A stretch of DNA of 64,000 nucleotides from Tremella fuciformis (lineage: Eukaryota; Basidiomycota; Tremellomycetes; Tremellales; Tremellaceae): contig CP136492.1 in assembly GCA_032768795.1 (NCBI GenBank), forward strand, positions 248,001 through 312,000, read 5' to 3'. Both the position numbers and the translations under genes were made by a program. How positions within the stretch are numbered: position 1 is the stretch's first letter; the number at the start of each line of letters is the position of its first letter. Positions 20,713 to 29,786 of the stretch are shown here, piece after piece. The notes beneath the pieces are model-generated. The model had not been told where the DNA came from. It was given only the letters and a program-made list of their open reading frames with translations, and ran no database searches.

Positions 20713-21531
20713 ATGCCTCAGACCAAGCGTACTAGTAGGGCTGATAACACTTCGGACAGTGCAGCCGTCTCTTCTTTGCGTCCACAAGTAAAGAGGCAGA
20801 AGTCTTTGAGAGTCGCTGCTGCTCAAGAGGACAACAGACTCACTGTGGGAACCACCTACACGGCTGGGCCACGGGCGGACGCGACCTTGGCCACCACCTC
20901 ACTACGTGGGGCTATGGAAAACCTCGCCCTTGAACCGACCAGCACTCCGTACCAGACGGAGGGCGAAGATGGTGATATCGACTCCGATCCGAATCCCCCA
21001 AAAGCGCCAGGAGGCTTTGTAGACCCTCTCACCAATCCGGAGCAACAGGCGGATGAGGCTGAGGCTGTCACAGGGGATGAGATGGAGGATGAGATGGCGG
21101 ACGTCACGGAGGATGTCACGGAGGATGTCACGGAATATGCGAGGGGATCTGCTACGGAGCCTGTGTTGTGGCCTCTGACCCTTTCTTTGAAGATCACCTT
21201 GTATAAGACTCAGACGAACGGGCTAGGCGCAATACTTGAGAACACGACGCCCGGTGTTGAGGCCGCCCCCGCAGAAGCAGTCATGAAGCGACTGAGGAGA
21301 TCAATCAGCAAAGTATGCGCAAAGTGCTCGCGACATCGGGCACCAGGCAGTGTGGACAACCCTTGGAGTCAAGTCACCTCAGTCCTTGAATCAGTCTGTC
21401 AGGCAGCTGTGAGGAACACTCACGAGCGACTAGAGTTGACTTGCACGTTCGTACGCAGCGCAAATTTTGACGACTCAATCTGTGAGTGGGCCGCTCCCAC
21501 GCTGACCCGGGCGTGTACCGGGGAGCTATAG
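20713..21531 (+). CDS. Array family subgroup B (B2)
   Basis: 272 aa, no intron. The head matches B1 (KRTSRADNTSDSA, QVKRQKSLRV) and has an acidic middle with QTEGEDGDIDSD and a short tandem repeat (VTED three times). The module reads LTLSLKITLYKTQTNGLGAI, then a helix ending SISKVCAKCSRH, DNPWSQVTSVLESVC, RLELTCTF and ANFDDSICEWAAPTL. It is the best-preserved B-type member and the template for the pseudogene at 23475-23753. No signal peptide or membrane segment. Function unknown. Confidence 0.7.
   Translation: MPQTKRTSRADNTSDSAAVSSLRPQVKRQKSLRVAAAQEDNRLTVGTTYTAGPRADATLATTSLRGAMENLALEPTSTPYQTEGEDGDIDSDPNPPKAPGGFVDPLTNPEQQADEAEAVTGDEMEDEMADVTEDVTEDVTEYARGSATEPVLWPLTLSLKITLYKTQTNGLGAILENTTPGVEAAPAEAVMKRLRRSISKVCAKCSRHRAPGSVDNPWSQVTSVLESVCQAAVRNTHERLELTCTFVRSANFDDSICEWAAPTLTRACTGEL
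21103..21135 (+). repeat. 12-bp coding tandem repeat inside B2
   Basis: GTCACGGAGGAT is repeated almost three times, giving a VTED peptide repeat in the acidic head of B2. A likely site of length variation between strains. Confidence 0.8.
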
Positions 21532-22179
21532 ACCATTTTTACCCGAACATGTACACTAGCCATGCATGCGTCTCGCTGTTTTTTGAGCCGAAGAACAACA
21601 TGGGCATCGTGACATTTTGTCATCCAGAAGGTTTGGTGACTCCGCAGCTGCAACACTGTCATTGGAAAGGCCGGAGAGCCCTGGTGGCGATACTTATATT
21701 GAGAGTTGCATTCTGCATACACGAGCGTGACTCTTCCCACATGCTGCTGCCCTCATTTGCGCGCCGCAAGCCGAGCAGACCGGCATCACCTGGTCATTAC
21801 GCCTTGCATTTAAAAGTTCCCACTGTAGCCTATTGGGCGTCGAGCAATCCGAGCGTGCGAGTATGCGTATGATCCTGGCGGCGCATTCCGAAGCCCTGTT
21901 GGAAATCACACGAAGAACGAGAAGAATCCTTTGTCGCTCGAGCCCATCTGACAAATTCCCTGCAAGCTTCTCGAACAAGGACCAAAGCCTTGAGGGCCAC
22001 CCTTTGTGAGAGCTCTCCATTGAACACCTTGCCTGGCGCTGTGCGGCGTACTACCTAAAGAGCCCAGAGCGGCAGCAGCACCTGTTATCAGAGCGGCAGC
22101 AGCACCTGTTATCTCACAATCCCTACCCTAGTCGGCTAGCCGGCAACACGGCCCCTCGAGCCACTTACAAATCCGAGAT
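21532..22179. other. Intergenic with a 24-bp perfect tandem duplication
   Basis: No gene is supported. The unit AGAGCGGCAGCAGCACCTGT plus TATC is exactly duplicated at 22066-22089 and 22090-22113, about 70 bp before the ATG of B3, in its presumed promoter or leader. Confidence 0.7.
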
Positions 22180-22938
22180 ATGACCACAGCTACCCAATGG
22201 ACGAAAGCTGAAGAGAGCTCTGACGCTGCTGACAATTTGCACGGGCCTCGTCTGCCGAATTGGGAGAATCTCACAGAAGATGAAGAAGGCCGTCAAGATC
22301 TCTCGAACGTCGATACCATTGCGGAGGGCGCGCACAGCGAGTTCAGGGACAACGATGTGGTCATGGAACAGTCCGAGGGCGCTGCGCCTGCCAACGTCCC
22401 AGCCTACGAGCTCGAGGATGTGGAGCTGGAAGACGCACCCGAGGGCCCCGACCAAGTGGTGAAGAAGACGGCTGCAGACAAAGGTGGTGATGATGAGATG
22501 ACAGTTGATAATCCGATGGGTGACTCGACAGCGGTGTCGCGGTGGTGGGGAGAAGGGACTTTCAACCCACCTCAAGTCTGGGCGTTCCCGAGTGGCGACT
22601 ATGGCAGCAATTTGAGCACAACCGGTATGCCTCCGGATACGGTGCGTATAAATGTGCGAAAGTCTGACAGCAAGCTAGTGATGGACGTGGAGGGAGATAA
22701 CGCTATGCTATGTGCCCAGATCAAACCGGAGCTCAAGAGACTATGCTCCAAATATGCCTCCTTTTCGGGCTCGACTATTGACCTGTCAGATCCTTGGGAG
22801 AGGGTAGAAGCCATGATTGGCGGCAATATACCCGTGTCAGTACTCCAGAGCGGGGCGAACATACAGTACTCGCGTTCACCAGCTCTCGACGACGCGTTCT
22901 GTCAGCATGTCGCTACGGCGCTCACCTCACCCGAGTAG
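22180..22938 (+). CDS. Array family subgroup B (B3)
   Basis: 252 aa, no intron. It has an acidic head (many E/D; NLTEDEEGRQDL, YELEDVELEDAPEGPD), then WWGEGTFNPPQVWAFPSGDY. The module has VRINVRKSDSKLVMDVEGDN, a helix ending LKRLCSKYASFSG, LSDPWERVEAMIGG, NIQYSRSPALDDAFCQHVA. It is closest to B4 at 24459 (shared SDGKLV/SDSKLV, CASF-G, SDPW, YSRS-LDD-FC). The C-x2-C of B1/B2 is here C-x2-Y, and the DPW and L/F-DD-C positions align with B1/B2, so all four belong together. Function unknown. Confidence 0.7.
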   Translation: MTTATQWTKAEESSDAADNLHGPRLPNWENLTEDEEGRQDLSNVDTIAEGAHSEFRDNDVVMEQSEGAAPANVPAYELEDVELEDAPEGPDQVVKKTAADKGGDDEMTVDNPMGDSTAVSRWWGEGTFNPPQVWAFPSGDYGSNLSTTGMPPDTVRINVRKSDSKLVMDVEGDNAMLCAQIKPELKRLCSKYASFSGSTIDLSDPWERVEAMIGGNIPVSVLQSGANIQYSRSPALDDAFCQHVATALTSPE

Positions 22939-23474
22939 TCCACCGGGACTTCAAGATGAGTCATACAGAGGGGCTCCAGCTCGTTGGTAGATCACGTGAG
23001 GAGAGGAAGGGATCTCAGGGCACTGGACGCACGAGGATGATGTCTCATCCTGTCATTCATCGCCGTCCTGTGCAGGAGCAGAGAAGCGCTCCATCCGGCC
23101 CACCCCGCAGCTTCTGAGGGACTTCTGTAGAGCTTGTAGCCGCTCCGCTCGTTCCCGCCCAACGAGCGGGCCCCATGCAAGCTCTTTCCGCCACATCCTG
23201 CAGAGAGACGGAGATAGGAAGGTGCCTCTCAATTACTATTCCGAATCCGTTACCTCTAGGCTATGCATCTTCCTGTAGTCTGGCCGAGCGTTGTCCGGTC
23301 CCAGTCAAAACGAGCACGCGGGGTTTCCCATTTGGCTGACACGTCTCCCCATGTCATGCAGACATCACAAGCAAGGCGACTCACCAACCCTGGTCGGAGA
23401 ACGCTTGCGGGCGTGCTATACGGCAGTCCTTGAGGCCCAAAGAGGCGCACCCACGCAGCCTTTATTCAACGTTG

Positions 23475-23753
23475 ACCTTGTGTAAGACGCAGAGCAACGG
23501 TCTAGACGCAACGCTTGAATTCTCGCCCCTCGAAGCTGCCGCAACCTGTACCGGGATTGCAGCACAGCTGATTGCCAATCTACGCTGAACAGTTTGCCAT
23601 GTGTGCGCGAATTGCTCGCTGTATCCACCCTTGGACTGGGCTCAAGTTACCTCGACTCTCAACCCAGTCTTGCCGGCGAGGCGCATGCCAGACCCGAGCA
23701 GACATGTACGTTCCCACGCTGTCTGTTGGGAAGCTCTGACGCTGACCCAATGA
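23475..23753 (+). pseudogene. Broken subgroup B gene (B2-like) with an internal stop
   Basis: In one frame, TLCKTQSNGLDATLE matches TLYKTQTNGLGAILE of B2. After an in-frame TGA at 23586-23588, the same frame continues with VCHVCANCS and DWAQVTSTLNPVL (B2: KVCAKCS and PWSQVTSVLESVC), then ends AVCWEALTLTQ. The head is missing and the segment aligned with RLELTCTF is degraded. At DNA level the first 50 nt are close to B2, pointing to a fairly recent copy that has since lost function. Confidence 0.75.
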
Positions 23754-23849
23754 TGATTTAGACGCTTACTGGCGTGCTATGTGTTCACCTGAAAATGCAT
23801 GTGCACAAGAGGCTCCCTTGACGCTACAATTGAACGATGTTCTCGTCTC

Positions 23850-23972
23850 TTGCCAACCAGACGGAACTTCAATCGCTCATCTAAGATTGCAGTTGAGCCA
23901 ATCAGTGATTGGCGCACATTGGAGACCTTTGCCGTCATAGGAGACGCTCCTATGGCTCGGCATGCTGGATGA
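23850..23972 (+). pseudogene. Relic of a B3/B4-like gene
   Basis: A short open stretch contains SDWRTLETFAVIGDAPM, resembling SDPWERVEAMIGGNIPV of B3, without start codon or head. Together with the pseudogene just upstream it shows repeated copying and decay in the 22.9-24.4 kb interval. The rest of that interval, about 24.0-24.4 kb, has no clear features. Confidence 0.4.
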
Positions 23973-24458
23973 TGTATCCACAATGGTGCCCACCGACGCC
24001 CGTTGCGCCTCCGAGGTGTCTGGCGAGTGTTTGCTCCCCCGGCTTCCTTGCATGCGCAGCTCACAGGGCTAAGTCGTGAAAATGCCGCAACTCAGCATGA
24101 CCGCCTTCTCATGTCGAATGGCATCAGACGCTTTTTGTCCAGCAAATACTGAGCGGTCCTCCCTTGCGAGCACGGACGTCTTTGTGCATTGCAAATTTGC
24201 AAATATCAAACACCTTTGTCGCTTATGCTCACTTGGTACGATTCTTGCATGCTTCATGCAGGCTTCTTGCAGCGGAGCAAGAGTCATAGGGGTAAGCCTT
24301 CTTACGCGCTCTCCTTTGTGTCATGTCACTTGTCAGCGAAGATGAGCATGTATGATACAAAGTGACAGGACTTCCAACAGAACCTGCTGTTCGAAACCCT
24401 CTCACCGAGTTGGAGGCTAAAAGACAACACCTAGCCACCCGAGCATCAACTGAGGAAC

Positions 24459-25184
24459 ATGTCAACTGGTATGCGGAGGACGAGAGCTGATATGAGCTCT
24501 GACGATGCGGGCGCTGGTCTTACGAAGAGGCAGAAAGCGTATGCGCCTGAGGATGACTGGGAAGAAGTCGAACACGCGGGAACGAGTATTCAGGGAACCG
24601 CGCCAAGTCGGCTGAACATTGACACCGATGCAGTCATTGGACACTCGGACAGCGTGACGCCTACCACAGCTTCGGCTTTCGCTCTGAAACATACCTCTCA
24701 GAGCCCCGAGCGTGAAGCGCACACTTCTGGAGAAGAAGGTGATATTTCCGATGACTCGATGGCTGGCTCAATGCTGGCAGATTCAAATTCATGGGAGGAG
24801 GGTACTCTCAGCCTACGTCGAGTCCGGGAGTTCCCGGGAGGATATGCCAGCGAATCGAGCTCTGAAGCTGTCAAGACTGCGACCTCGCTGCGCATCACCT
24901 TGAGCCAATCCGACGGCAAGCTAGTGGCGCAGGTGACGGGGGATGAGGCTGACCTATGTGGCTTGATCAGAAGTCAGCTTGATCTCATCAGCTCGCGGTG
25001 TGCCTCCTTTACAGGGACGACAACGCCTCTATCAGACCCGTGGGCGGATTTAATGGCAGTTGTCGAATCACATTGCGCCGCTATCGATCTTGCACGCCAA
25101 AGGAAGACGAGGGTGGAGTACTCGCGCTCGGCCGAATTAGATGACGAGTTCTGTGTGCGAGTTGTCAGGGCGCTCACCCCGTAA
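24459..25184 (+). CDS. Array family subgroup B (B4)
   Basis: 241 aa, no intron. The head has a KRQK patch, DDWEEVEHAG and TSGEEGDISDDS, parallel to QTEGEDGDIDSD of B2. The module reads SLRITLSQSDGKLVAQVTGD, a helix to SSRCASFTGTTTPL, SDPWADLMAVVESHC, RVEYSRSAELDDEFCVRVV. It closely matches B3 and, at the DPW and DD-FC positions, B1/B2. No localisation signal other than a weak basic patch. Function unknown. Confidence 0.7.
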   Translation: MSTGMRRTRADMSSDDAGAGLTKRQKAYAPEDDWEEVEHAGTSIQGTAPSRLNIDTDAVIGHSDSVTPTTASAFALKHTSQSPEREAHTSGEEGDISDDSMAGSMLADSNSWEEGTLSLRRVREFPGGYASESSSEAVKTATSLRITLSQSDGKLVAQVTGDEADLCGLIRSQLDLISSRCASFTGTTTPLSDPWADLMAVVESHCAAIDLARQRKTRVEYSRSAELDDEFCVRVVRALTP

Positions 25185-25624
25185 TCCAAACGAGGGACAG
25201 ACCGCCGAGGCAAACTCTTGCTTCCCGCCATGTTCACGAATGTCTTACTTGCTCGACATGCATACATATGTGAACACTGACGTGGTCTCCGGGGTGTTGT
25301 CAGGTCCCAAAAAGGGAGGATCATCCAGTGTTCATGCTGTGGCTCAGGTCACCGTGTCCCGCATGGCCGTGCATCATACGTCTGATATTGTAAGAAGCGG
25401 TCAAGCATGATGCCGCTACGAGACTGCTGATACGCTTCGTTTTCGAATAATGAGGATTGTGCGCGCGCCCCAATTCATTCTCCGTCGCTTGGACATGCCC
25501 TTCTTGAGAGTTTTGTAGAATATGTGAAAATCGAGTCGTCCTGCACGGTCCTTTCAAGAACAAGCGACAAAGGGGGCGCTCCTCGAGCGTCCAAGCCTCC
25601 TACTTCTACAGGACCCGTCAAGTT
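25185..25624. other. Intergenic, no gene seen
   Basis: Includes a slightly AT-richer leader of the next gene. No convincing ORF or motif. Confidence 0.4.
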
Positions 25625-26629
25625 ATGGGCTTGTCTTTACGTTCTGACTCCAGGAAACAGTCACCAATCCAATCTAGTTCATCGCACCGAGTCATGGATT
25701 CGGATCCGAGCACCAACACTGCGCTGGCCACCGGAAAAGGTCAGACCTGGCCAAAAGTTGTTGAAGTCCACGTGCGCTTTGAAGATGACCCAATCGACAC
25801 CCTGCTGGTAAAGCCAAGTGTCAGCATCACCAACATGAGCGGTAAGAAGGCCGAAGACCTCGTGTCAGAGATAATGAATGATCTCAAGTGGGATAAGCCC
25901 TCACCTCAAGTGTCATCACTGCGCAAAGATCGGATTGCAGATGATTTGGGCTCAACAGGTCATTCCGAGGACCCGGCTTTCAAGAAGAGAATTGATCGCT
26001 CGGTTCAGAGTTTAGTCAAAGATGCATCAAAGAACAAAAGCAATATTCAGCTTTCGATTGAAGTTCAAGCCGATCTTACAGAGGAAAACTACATTTCGCG
26101 ACTCCATGATCTTGAGGCGGAACGACAATACGCGAGGTTCATGAGAGAACGCAAAGACCGAAACGTTGATCTCACACTGACTTTGTCGACTGATCCTGAT
26201 ACTCAAAGGATGATCCCTCATCTCACATTCTCGTGGGCTAGGGAAGGTCTGGACCATGAGAGTCTGAACACTGTATTGTATGAAATGCAAGATTTTCTTC
26301 ATCAGCGGCTGGAGGAATGTCAGCAGATCAACCGTATCCAGCACCTGGTCAGTAATCCCGAAACAGCATCAAGGCTCAGACTGGCGGGCGTGATTAAGGA
26401 AAGCCTTGCAAAGCGTTTATCAAGGTATTACATCACCTCGGAACCACACTCTTACACGCTCACGACGCACATTTACTGTGATGATAATCTCAGTGACCTT
26501 GTGTATAACCAGTGGTATGAACATCGAAGACTTGTAACGCAACCGGGCCTGCCCCCAAATCAGCAGAGCTCTGATGTCCAAAGTATCACCGACACTTTTG
26601 CCAATATGACTTTGGCACGCCGACACTGA
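25625..26629 (+). CDS. Lineage-specific protein, probable divergent array member
   Basis: 334 aa from the ATG at 25625, or 311 aa from the ATG at 25694. It is less GC-rich than its neighbours. It has no Arg/Ser-rich head; instead it is hydrophilic with predicted beta-like segments (EVHVRFEDD, IQLSIEVQADL, VDLTLTLSTDP, YTLTTHIYCDD) and helices (ESLNTVLYEMQDFLHQRLEE, GVIKESLAKRLSRYY). The alternation of beta strand, helix and closing strand resembles the subgroup A/B modules, possibly present twice, but residue-level similarity is weak. Function unknown. Confidence 0.6.
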   Translation: MGLSLRSDSRKQSPIQSSSSHRVMDSDPSTNTALATGKGQTWPKVVEVHVRFEDDPIDTLLVKPSVSITNMSGKKAEDLVSEIMNDLKWDKPSPQVSSLRKDRIADDLGSTGHSEDPAFKKRIDRSVQSLVKDASKNKSNIQLSIEVQADLTEENYISRLHDLEAERQYARFMRERKDRNVDLTLTLSTDPDTQRMIPHLTFSWAREGLDHESLNTVLYEMQDFLHQRLEECQQINRIQHLVSNPETASRLRLAGVIKESLAKRLSRYYITSEPHSYTLTTHIYCDDNLSDLVYNQWYEHRRLVTQPGLPPNQQSSDVQSITDTFANMTLARRH

Positions 26630-26797
26630 AACGCTGTTCATGTCACCCGGCGCTATGCGCTCTCATGTTTATGAACATACATGTTCTGCTGTCTGCCACC
26701 TCTCACTCCATACCGTGTGCATTCCATACCACCCTTCCCTTTTACCCTCGTTCATACGCAAATGCATTCTGTCCTTCGGTTTCTATATAGCTGAGGG

Positions 26798-27415
26798 TTA
26801 CGGGTACTCGTCAGTCTCCCACCCCTGATCGGAAAACGCTTGCGGGCGAGCTATACGGCAGTCCTCGACAGTGTCCGCCCAAAAAGGTCCTGCCAAATCA
26901 CAGGCGTTACCATCCACCGCCACGTCCAGCCGACCTGCCTCGAATTTGTCCAGCCAACCGTTGGCGCACAAGAGGATGTCCTCGTTCACCTCCCACAGGG
27001 CAACAATGTGTTCTCGGTCATCGTACGCATCCTGTGGGACCGTCTCTCCGCTCGTCTCCAGATCGATGATAGATGAATTGGCAGATTCCCACTTGTCTTT
27101 CAGCTCAGACAGAGTCCGCTCGAGCGCAGTGATGACCTGTCTGGCGATCCTGCGTTCTTGATCGCTAGACCTCTTCGTTAGTATCGCATCCATCCGGCCT
27201 GTACTGCCCGACGACCACGCCTGAGCCGAAGACGCCTCGGGAGCAAAGTTCCAGGCGGTCGTGTCCACCTGCTCGTCTTCGGGGATGGTGAGGAGCGCGC
27301 TGGAGCTCGTACTAGGCGCTGTATTCTGTACTGTGATACTGTCGTCATTGGCCGCGTCCGCATACCTTTTACGACCGCTATGGCCTCTATGGCGAGTAGA
27401 CGAAAAGCGCGGCAT
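26798..27415 (-). CDS. Array family subgroup E, helical protein (E1)
   Basis: 205 aa, no intron, ATG at 27415. It has a basic start (SSTRHRGHSGRKR), a Ser/Thr-rich linker, then a long helical segment (ARQVITALERTLSELKDKWE and HIVALWEVNEDILLCANGWLDKFE) and an acidic C-terminus. The layout of short basic head, coiled helices and acidic tail resembles the genes at 49.3 and 50.7 kb, though identity is low. It points towards the gene at 25.6 kb (convergent). Function unknown. Confidence 0.6.
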   Translation of the reverse strand: MPRFSSTRHRGHSGRKRYADAANDDSITVQNTAPSTSSSALLTIPEDEQVDTTAWNFAPEASSAQAWSSGSTGRMDAILTKRSSDQERRIARQVITALERTLSELKDKWESANSSIIDLETSGETVPQDAYDDREHIVALWEVNEDILLCANGWLDKFEAGRLDVAVDGNACDLAGPFWADTVEDCRIARPQAFSDQGWETDEYP

Positions 27416-28259
27416 CAGGAAGGAAGTATGAAGAGCAAGAATGCCGATGTAGCTTTGCTATTTGAGGCGATGGGGCCTGTAAGCGGCGACATGGCGGGTT
27501 CTCGTGCTTCTTGACGGGGAAGCACGACATAGAAGCAGTGAGGAAGCGCGGTACGAAACGGCTGGAACTCACCGATACCTACTACAGCAGCCCCTGCGCG
27601 CGACACAAAGGATGACCTGACGTCGATGACACGGTCCGCCGTCGCTCCCTTGGGCCTGCTGCGGGGGTCAATATATCGGTAGACGTCGCTCTTGCCATAC
27701 GTGCCCATCGTCTTGCCATCTTGGTCGCGACTTGTCGGCGCGGACACTCCCGGCATGCAACGCCGAGGCGCCGAGAGCTTACAGTATGGTCACCTCCGCC
27801 TGGATGCCCCAATCGGGAGAAAGCCCCTCCAGCCCGGGCGAGGAGCAACGCTCATCTCCAGCGAGACACCGATTTCAGACACCACAATGTCCGCTTGTCT
27901 CCCTTCATTCCGGCGCTTCCTGATTGAACGACGCCATCGTCTCCGTCGAGCTCCGTCGCCGGTGTCCCGAGATCGCGAAGGCGGCGAGGGATCTCATCCC
28001 GGGCAGAAGGACCTCGACGATGCGCGGCGCGATAGCTAAGGCTCTGCAGCTAGCTGCGGCTGAATTGTGAGGATGAACGCTGACAGCCTTGAGGCCAGAG
28101 AACCAGCAAGTGATCACCCTTCTTGCGGTCGGATCGAGTCCGAGTTTCGGCCATGGGACGCTAAGAACCGCACGAGCCTCTTCCCCATCAAAACTTCTCA
28201 GCCTATCGAGCGAAGCAACAGACAAGTATTCCTAACGCTTTACGATCATCACGACTGTC
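27416..28259. other. Unresolved stretch, possible minus-strand gene with small exons
   Basis: Several minus-strand segments look coding, for example GKTMGTYGKSDVYRYIDPR at about 27.65-27.71 kb, which can be spliced over a 96-nt GTGAG...ACAG intron (27572-27477), and ADIVVSEIGVSLEMSVAPR near 27.88 kb. I could not build one continuous model. It may be a conserved gene with small exons or decayed sequence. The end overlaps the start codon of E1. Confidence 0.3.
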
Positions 28260-28703
28260 ATGGACGAGCTCGTCAAGGTCGAAGCCGACCCGCACCCGCT
28301 CGAGAGAACACCCTCGCCTCCCCCAGGTAGCCAAACACGACCCATCCAGCTCTCCTCACCTACACCACCACCAGCCCCGCTTCCCGCACAGAGACGACCT
28401 CCCGCATGGCCATCCCGAAAACACCGCCGAAAGAAACCACCTACTATTAGTACGAGCACCCTCGCCCACTCTGCCGCTGTCGAGCCGAATGAGCGGACAG
28501 TGCGCCTGCGCAGTGGTCGAGACGTGACGATACAAGCGCATCGGGATCGTGATCGCATCAAAGGACCTGCGACGGGCAAGCGGGGTAAGCGGAAGGGCAA
28601 GAAGAAGGGAAAGAAGAGGAGTGGGAACGGGGTCAAGGCCGAGCCTGGTGTGGTCAAGGTGAAGCAGGAGCCAGGCATCAGGGTCAAGCAAGAGCCGAGA
28701 TGA
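28260..28703 (+). CDS. Small basic protein with SUMO-consensus motifs
   Basis: 147 aa, no intron. It is Pro-rich and acidic-basic mixed; a very basic block near residues 105-122 (KRGKRKGKKKGKKRSGNG) should act as a nuclear localisation or nucleic-acid-binding region. Four matches to the psi-K-x-E sumoylation consensus are visible: VKVE at the start, and VKAE, VKQE and VKQE in the last 25 residues, the latter with EP following. A segment RTVRLRSGRDVTIQAH is the only folded-looking part. Likely a nuclear protein; no known family recognised. Confidence 0.6.
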   Translation: MDELVKVEADPHPLERTPSPPPGSQTRPIQLSSPTPPPAPLPAQRRPPAWPSRKHRRKKPPTISTSTLAHSAAVEPNERTVRLRSGRDVTIQAHRDRDRIKGPATGKRGKRKGKKKGKKRSGNGVKAEPGVVKVKQEPGIRVKQEPR

Positions 28704-28842
28704 GCCTAGTCGGGCATGGGCTGGGACAGACATGCATGTGTGTTGCTGGTCTATAAGAGGTGGTACGTAAGGGATGGTCATGGACAGCGCATAGAGTGAG
28801 ACTGAGGAAAGACTATAAACATGAGCCCGTATTGTCCGTTTC

Positions 28843-29667
28843 TCAAGGAGCGAGAGAGAGTCGAGACTCGAGATTCTTCGAGAGGAGAGAGAGCGTGAGA
28901 GGATGAAGAGGGATTACGTGTTGCAGCACACCGCATCCATAGCGGCCGGCACTACTTATCAGCTTCCTAGGTGGGTCCAATGTTCGAAGCTGCCCACCGA
29001 CGCCGTGCCACTCTTTGCACTTGCCCCTGAGGTCCACGACCGCCCCGGGGAGCGAAGCAGAATAGTCGGTGTTGTTGAAATCGGACGCGACGTATTTGTG
29101 CGTGACGTTCTTCTTGGAGCAGTAGCCCGAGTTTTCAATGTCGGTCCAGAAGAACAGCCCGGCGCAGTCTGCGGTCAGCCCTCCCCTCCTCCCTCGGCTC
29201 ATTCCAAAAGGGAAGACGCACTCGGGTCGGTCTTGCAGGACGTCTGGCACGTCTTTTCGTTGAACTCGTGCTGCGTCGAGATCTACCATCAGCTTCGAAA
29301 TACTGGGCGAGGGGGGAGGAGGACCCACGTCAATGTGGTCGTAGGCGGGGATATCCCAGCCCGTGTACCTCGCAAAACCCTTGTCAAACTTGACGCCCTC
29401 CGAGTCGGTAGGGTAACAAGCGGGATAGGACCGACTGCCGCTTGCGCGCGCCTCGAGGGCCGTGCCGGCGCGCGAGATCTCTTGGTGCGCTTCGCGGTCT
29501 TTGAGATTTTGGATCAGCCGCGAGCGGGTGAGCTGGCGCGAGGCGTAGGCGTCGGCGGCGGCGCCCGCGATAGCGGGTGCAGGATCCGCAGCGCGCTCGA
29601 CGACGTCGACCTCCGACGCAGCGACGAGGGTGAGTAGGGCGGACAGGGCGTAGACGACAAAGCGCAT
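28843..29667 (-). CDS. Secreted cysteine-containing protein, unknown function
   Basis: 274 aa. A clear signal peptide (MRFVVYALSALLTLVAASEV) is followed by an Ala/Arg-rich region, possibly a propeptide (RSRL, and basic sites near 50-75). The mature part has six cysteines (YPACYP, PECVFP, TADCAG, GYCSKK, RGKCKEW, GYGC-like), enough for three disulfides, and two N-glycosylation sites (NVTH, NNTD). TATATA lies about 115 nt upstream of the ATG. The last 30-40 residues look less conserved and an unseen intron near the 3' end is possible. A cell-wall or extracellular role is an inference from the signal peptide only. Confidence 0.65.
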   Translation of the reverse strand: MRFVVYALSALLTLVAASEVDVVERAADPAPAIAGAAADAYASRQLTRSRLIQNLKDREAHQEISRAGTALEARASGSRSYPACYPTDSEGVKFDKGFARYTGWDIPAYDHIDVGPPPPSPSISKLMVDLDAARVQRKDVPDVLQDRPECVFPFGMSRGRRGGLTADCAGLFFWTDIENSGYCSKKNVTHKYVASDFNNTDYSASLPGAVVDLRGKCKEWHGVGGQLRTLDPPRKLISSAGRYGCGVLQHVIPLHPLTLSLLSKNLESRLSLAP

Positions 29668-29780
29668 CTTGCTCTTGCTCTTGCTCTCTTGGTCTCTTGG
29701 GTGAGAAAGGCTGGACTAGGGGGGCGAAAACGAGCTAAGAAGAGAATGTGAGACGGGGTGAGACGACCTCCCTTCTCCCA

Positions 29781-29786
29781 TATATA
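29781..29786 (-). promoter_or_regulatory. TATA box of the secreted-protein gene
   Basis: CATATATAG about 115 nt upstream of the ATG at 29667. The position suits a TATA element on the minus strand. Confidence 0.5.

Noticed and set aside
21103..21135. Short repeats as a CRISPR-like array
   Set aside because: 12-bp coding tandem repeats without spacers in a eukaryotic gene; no CRISPR in this window.
28232..28687. 151-codon minus-strand frame with a hydrophobic LLFFPFFLPF stretch
   Set aside because: Antisense shadow of the basic Lys-rich plus-strand gene; Lys codons read as Leu/Phe on the other strand.
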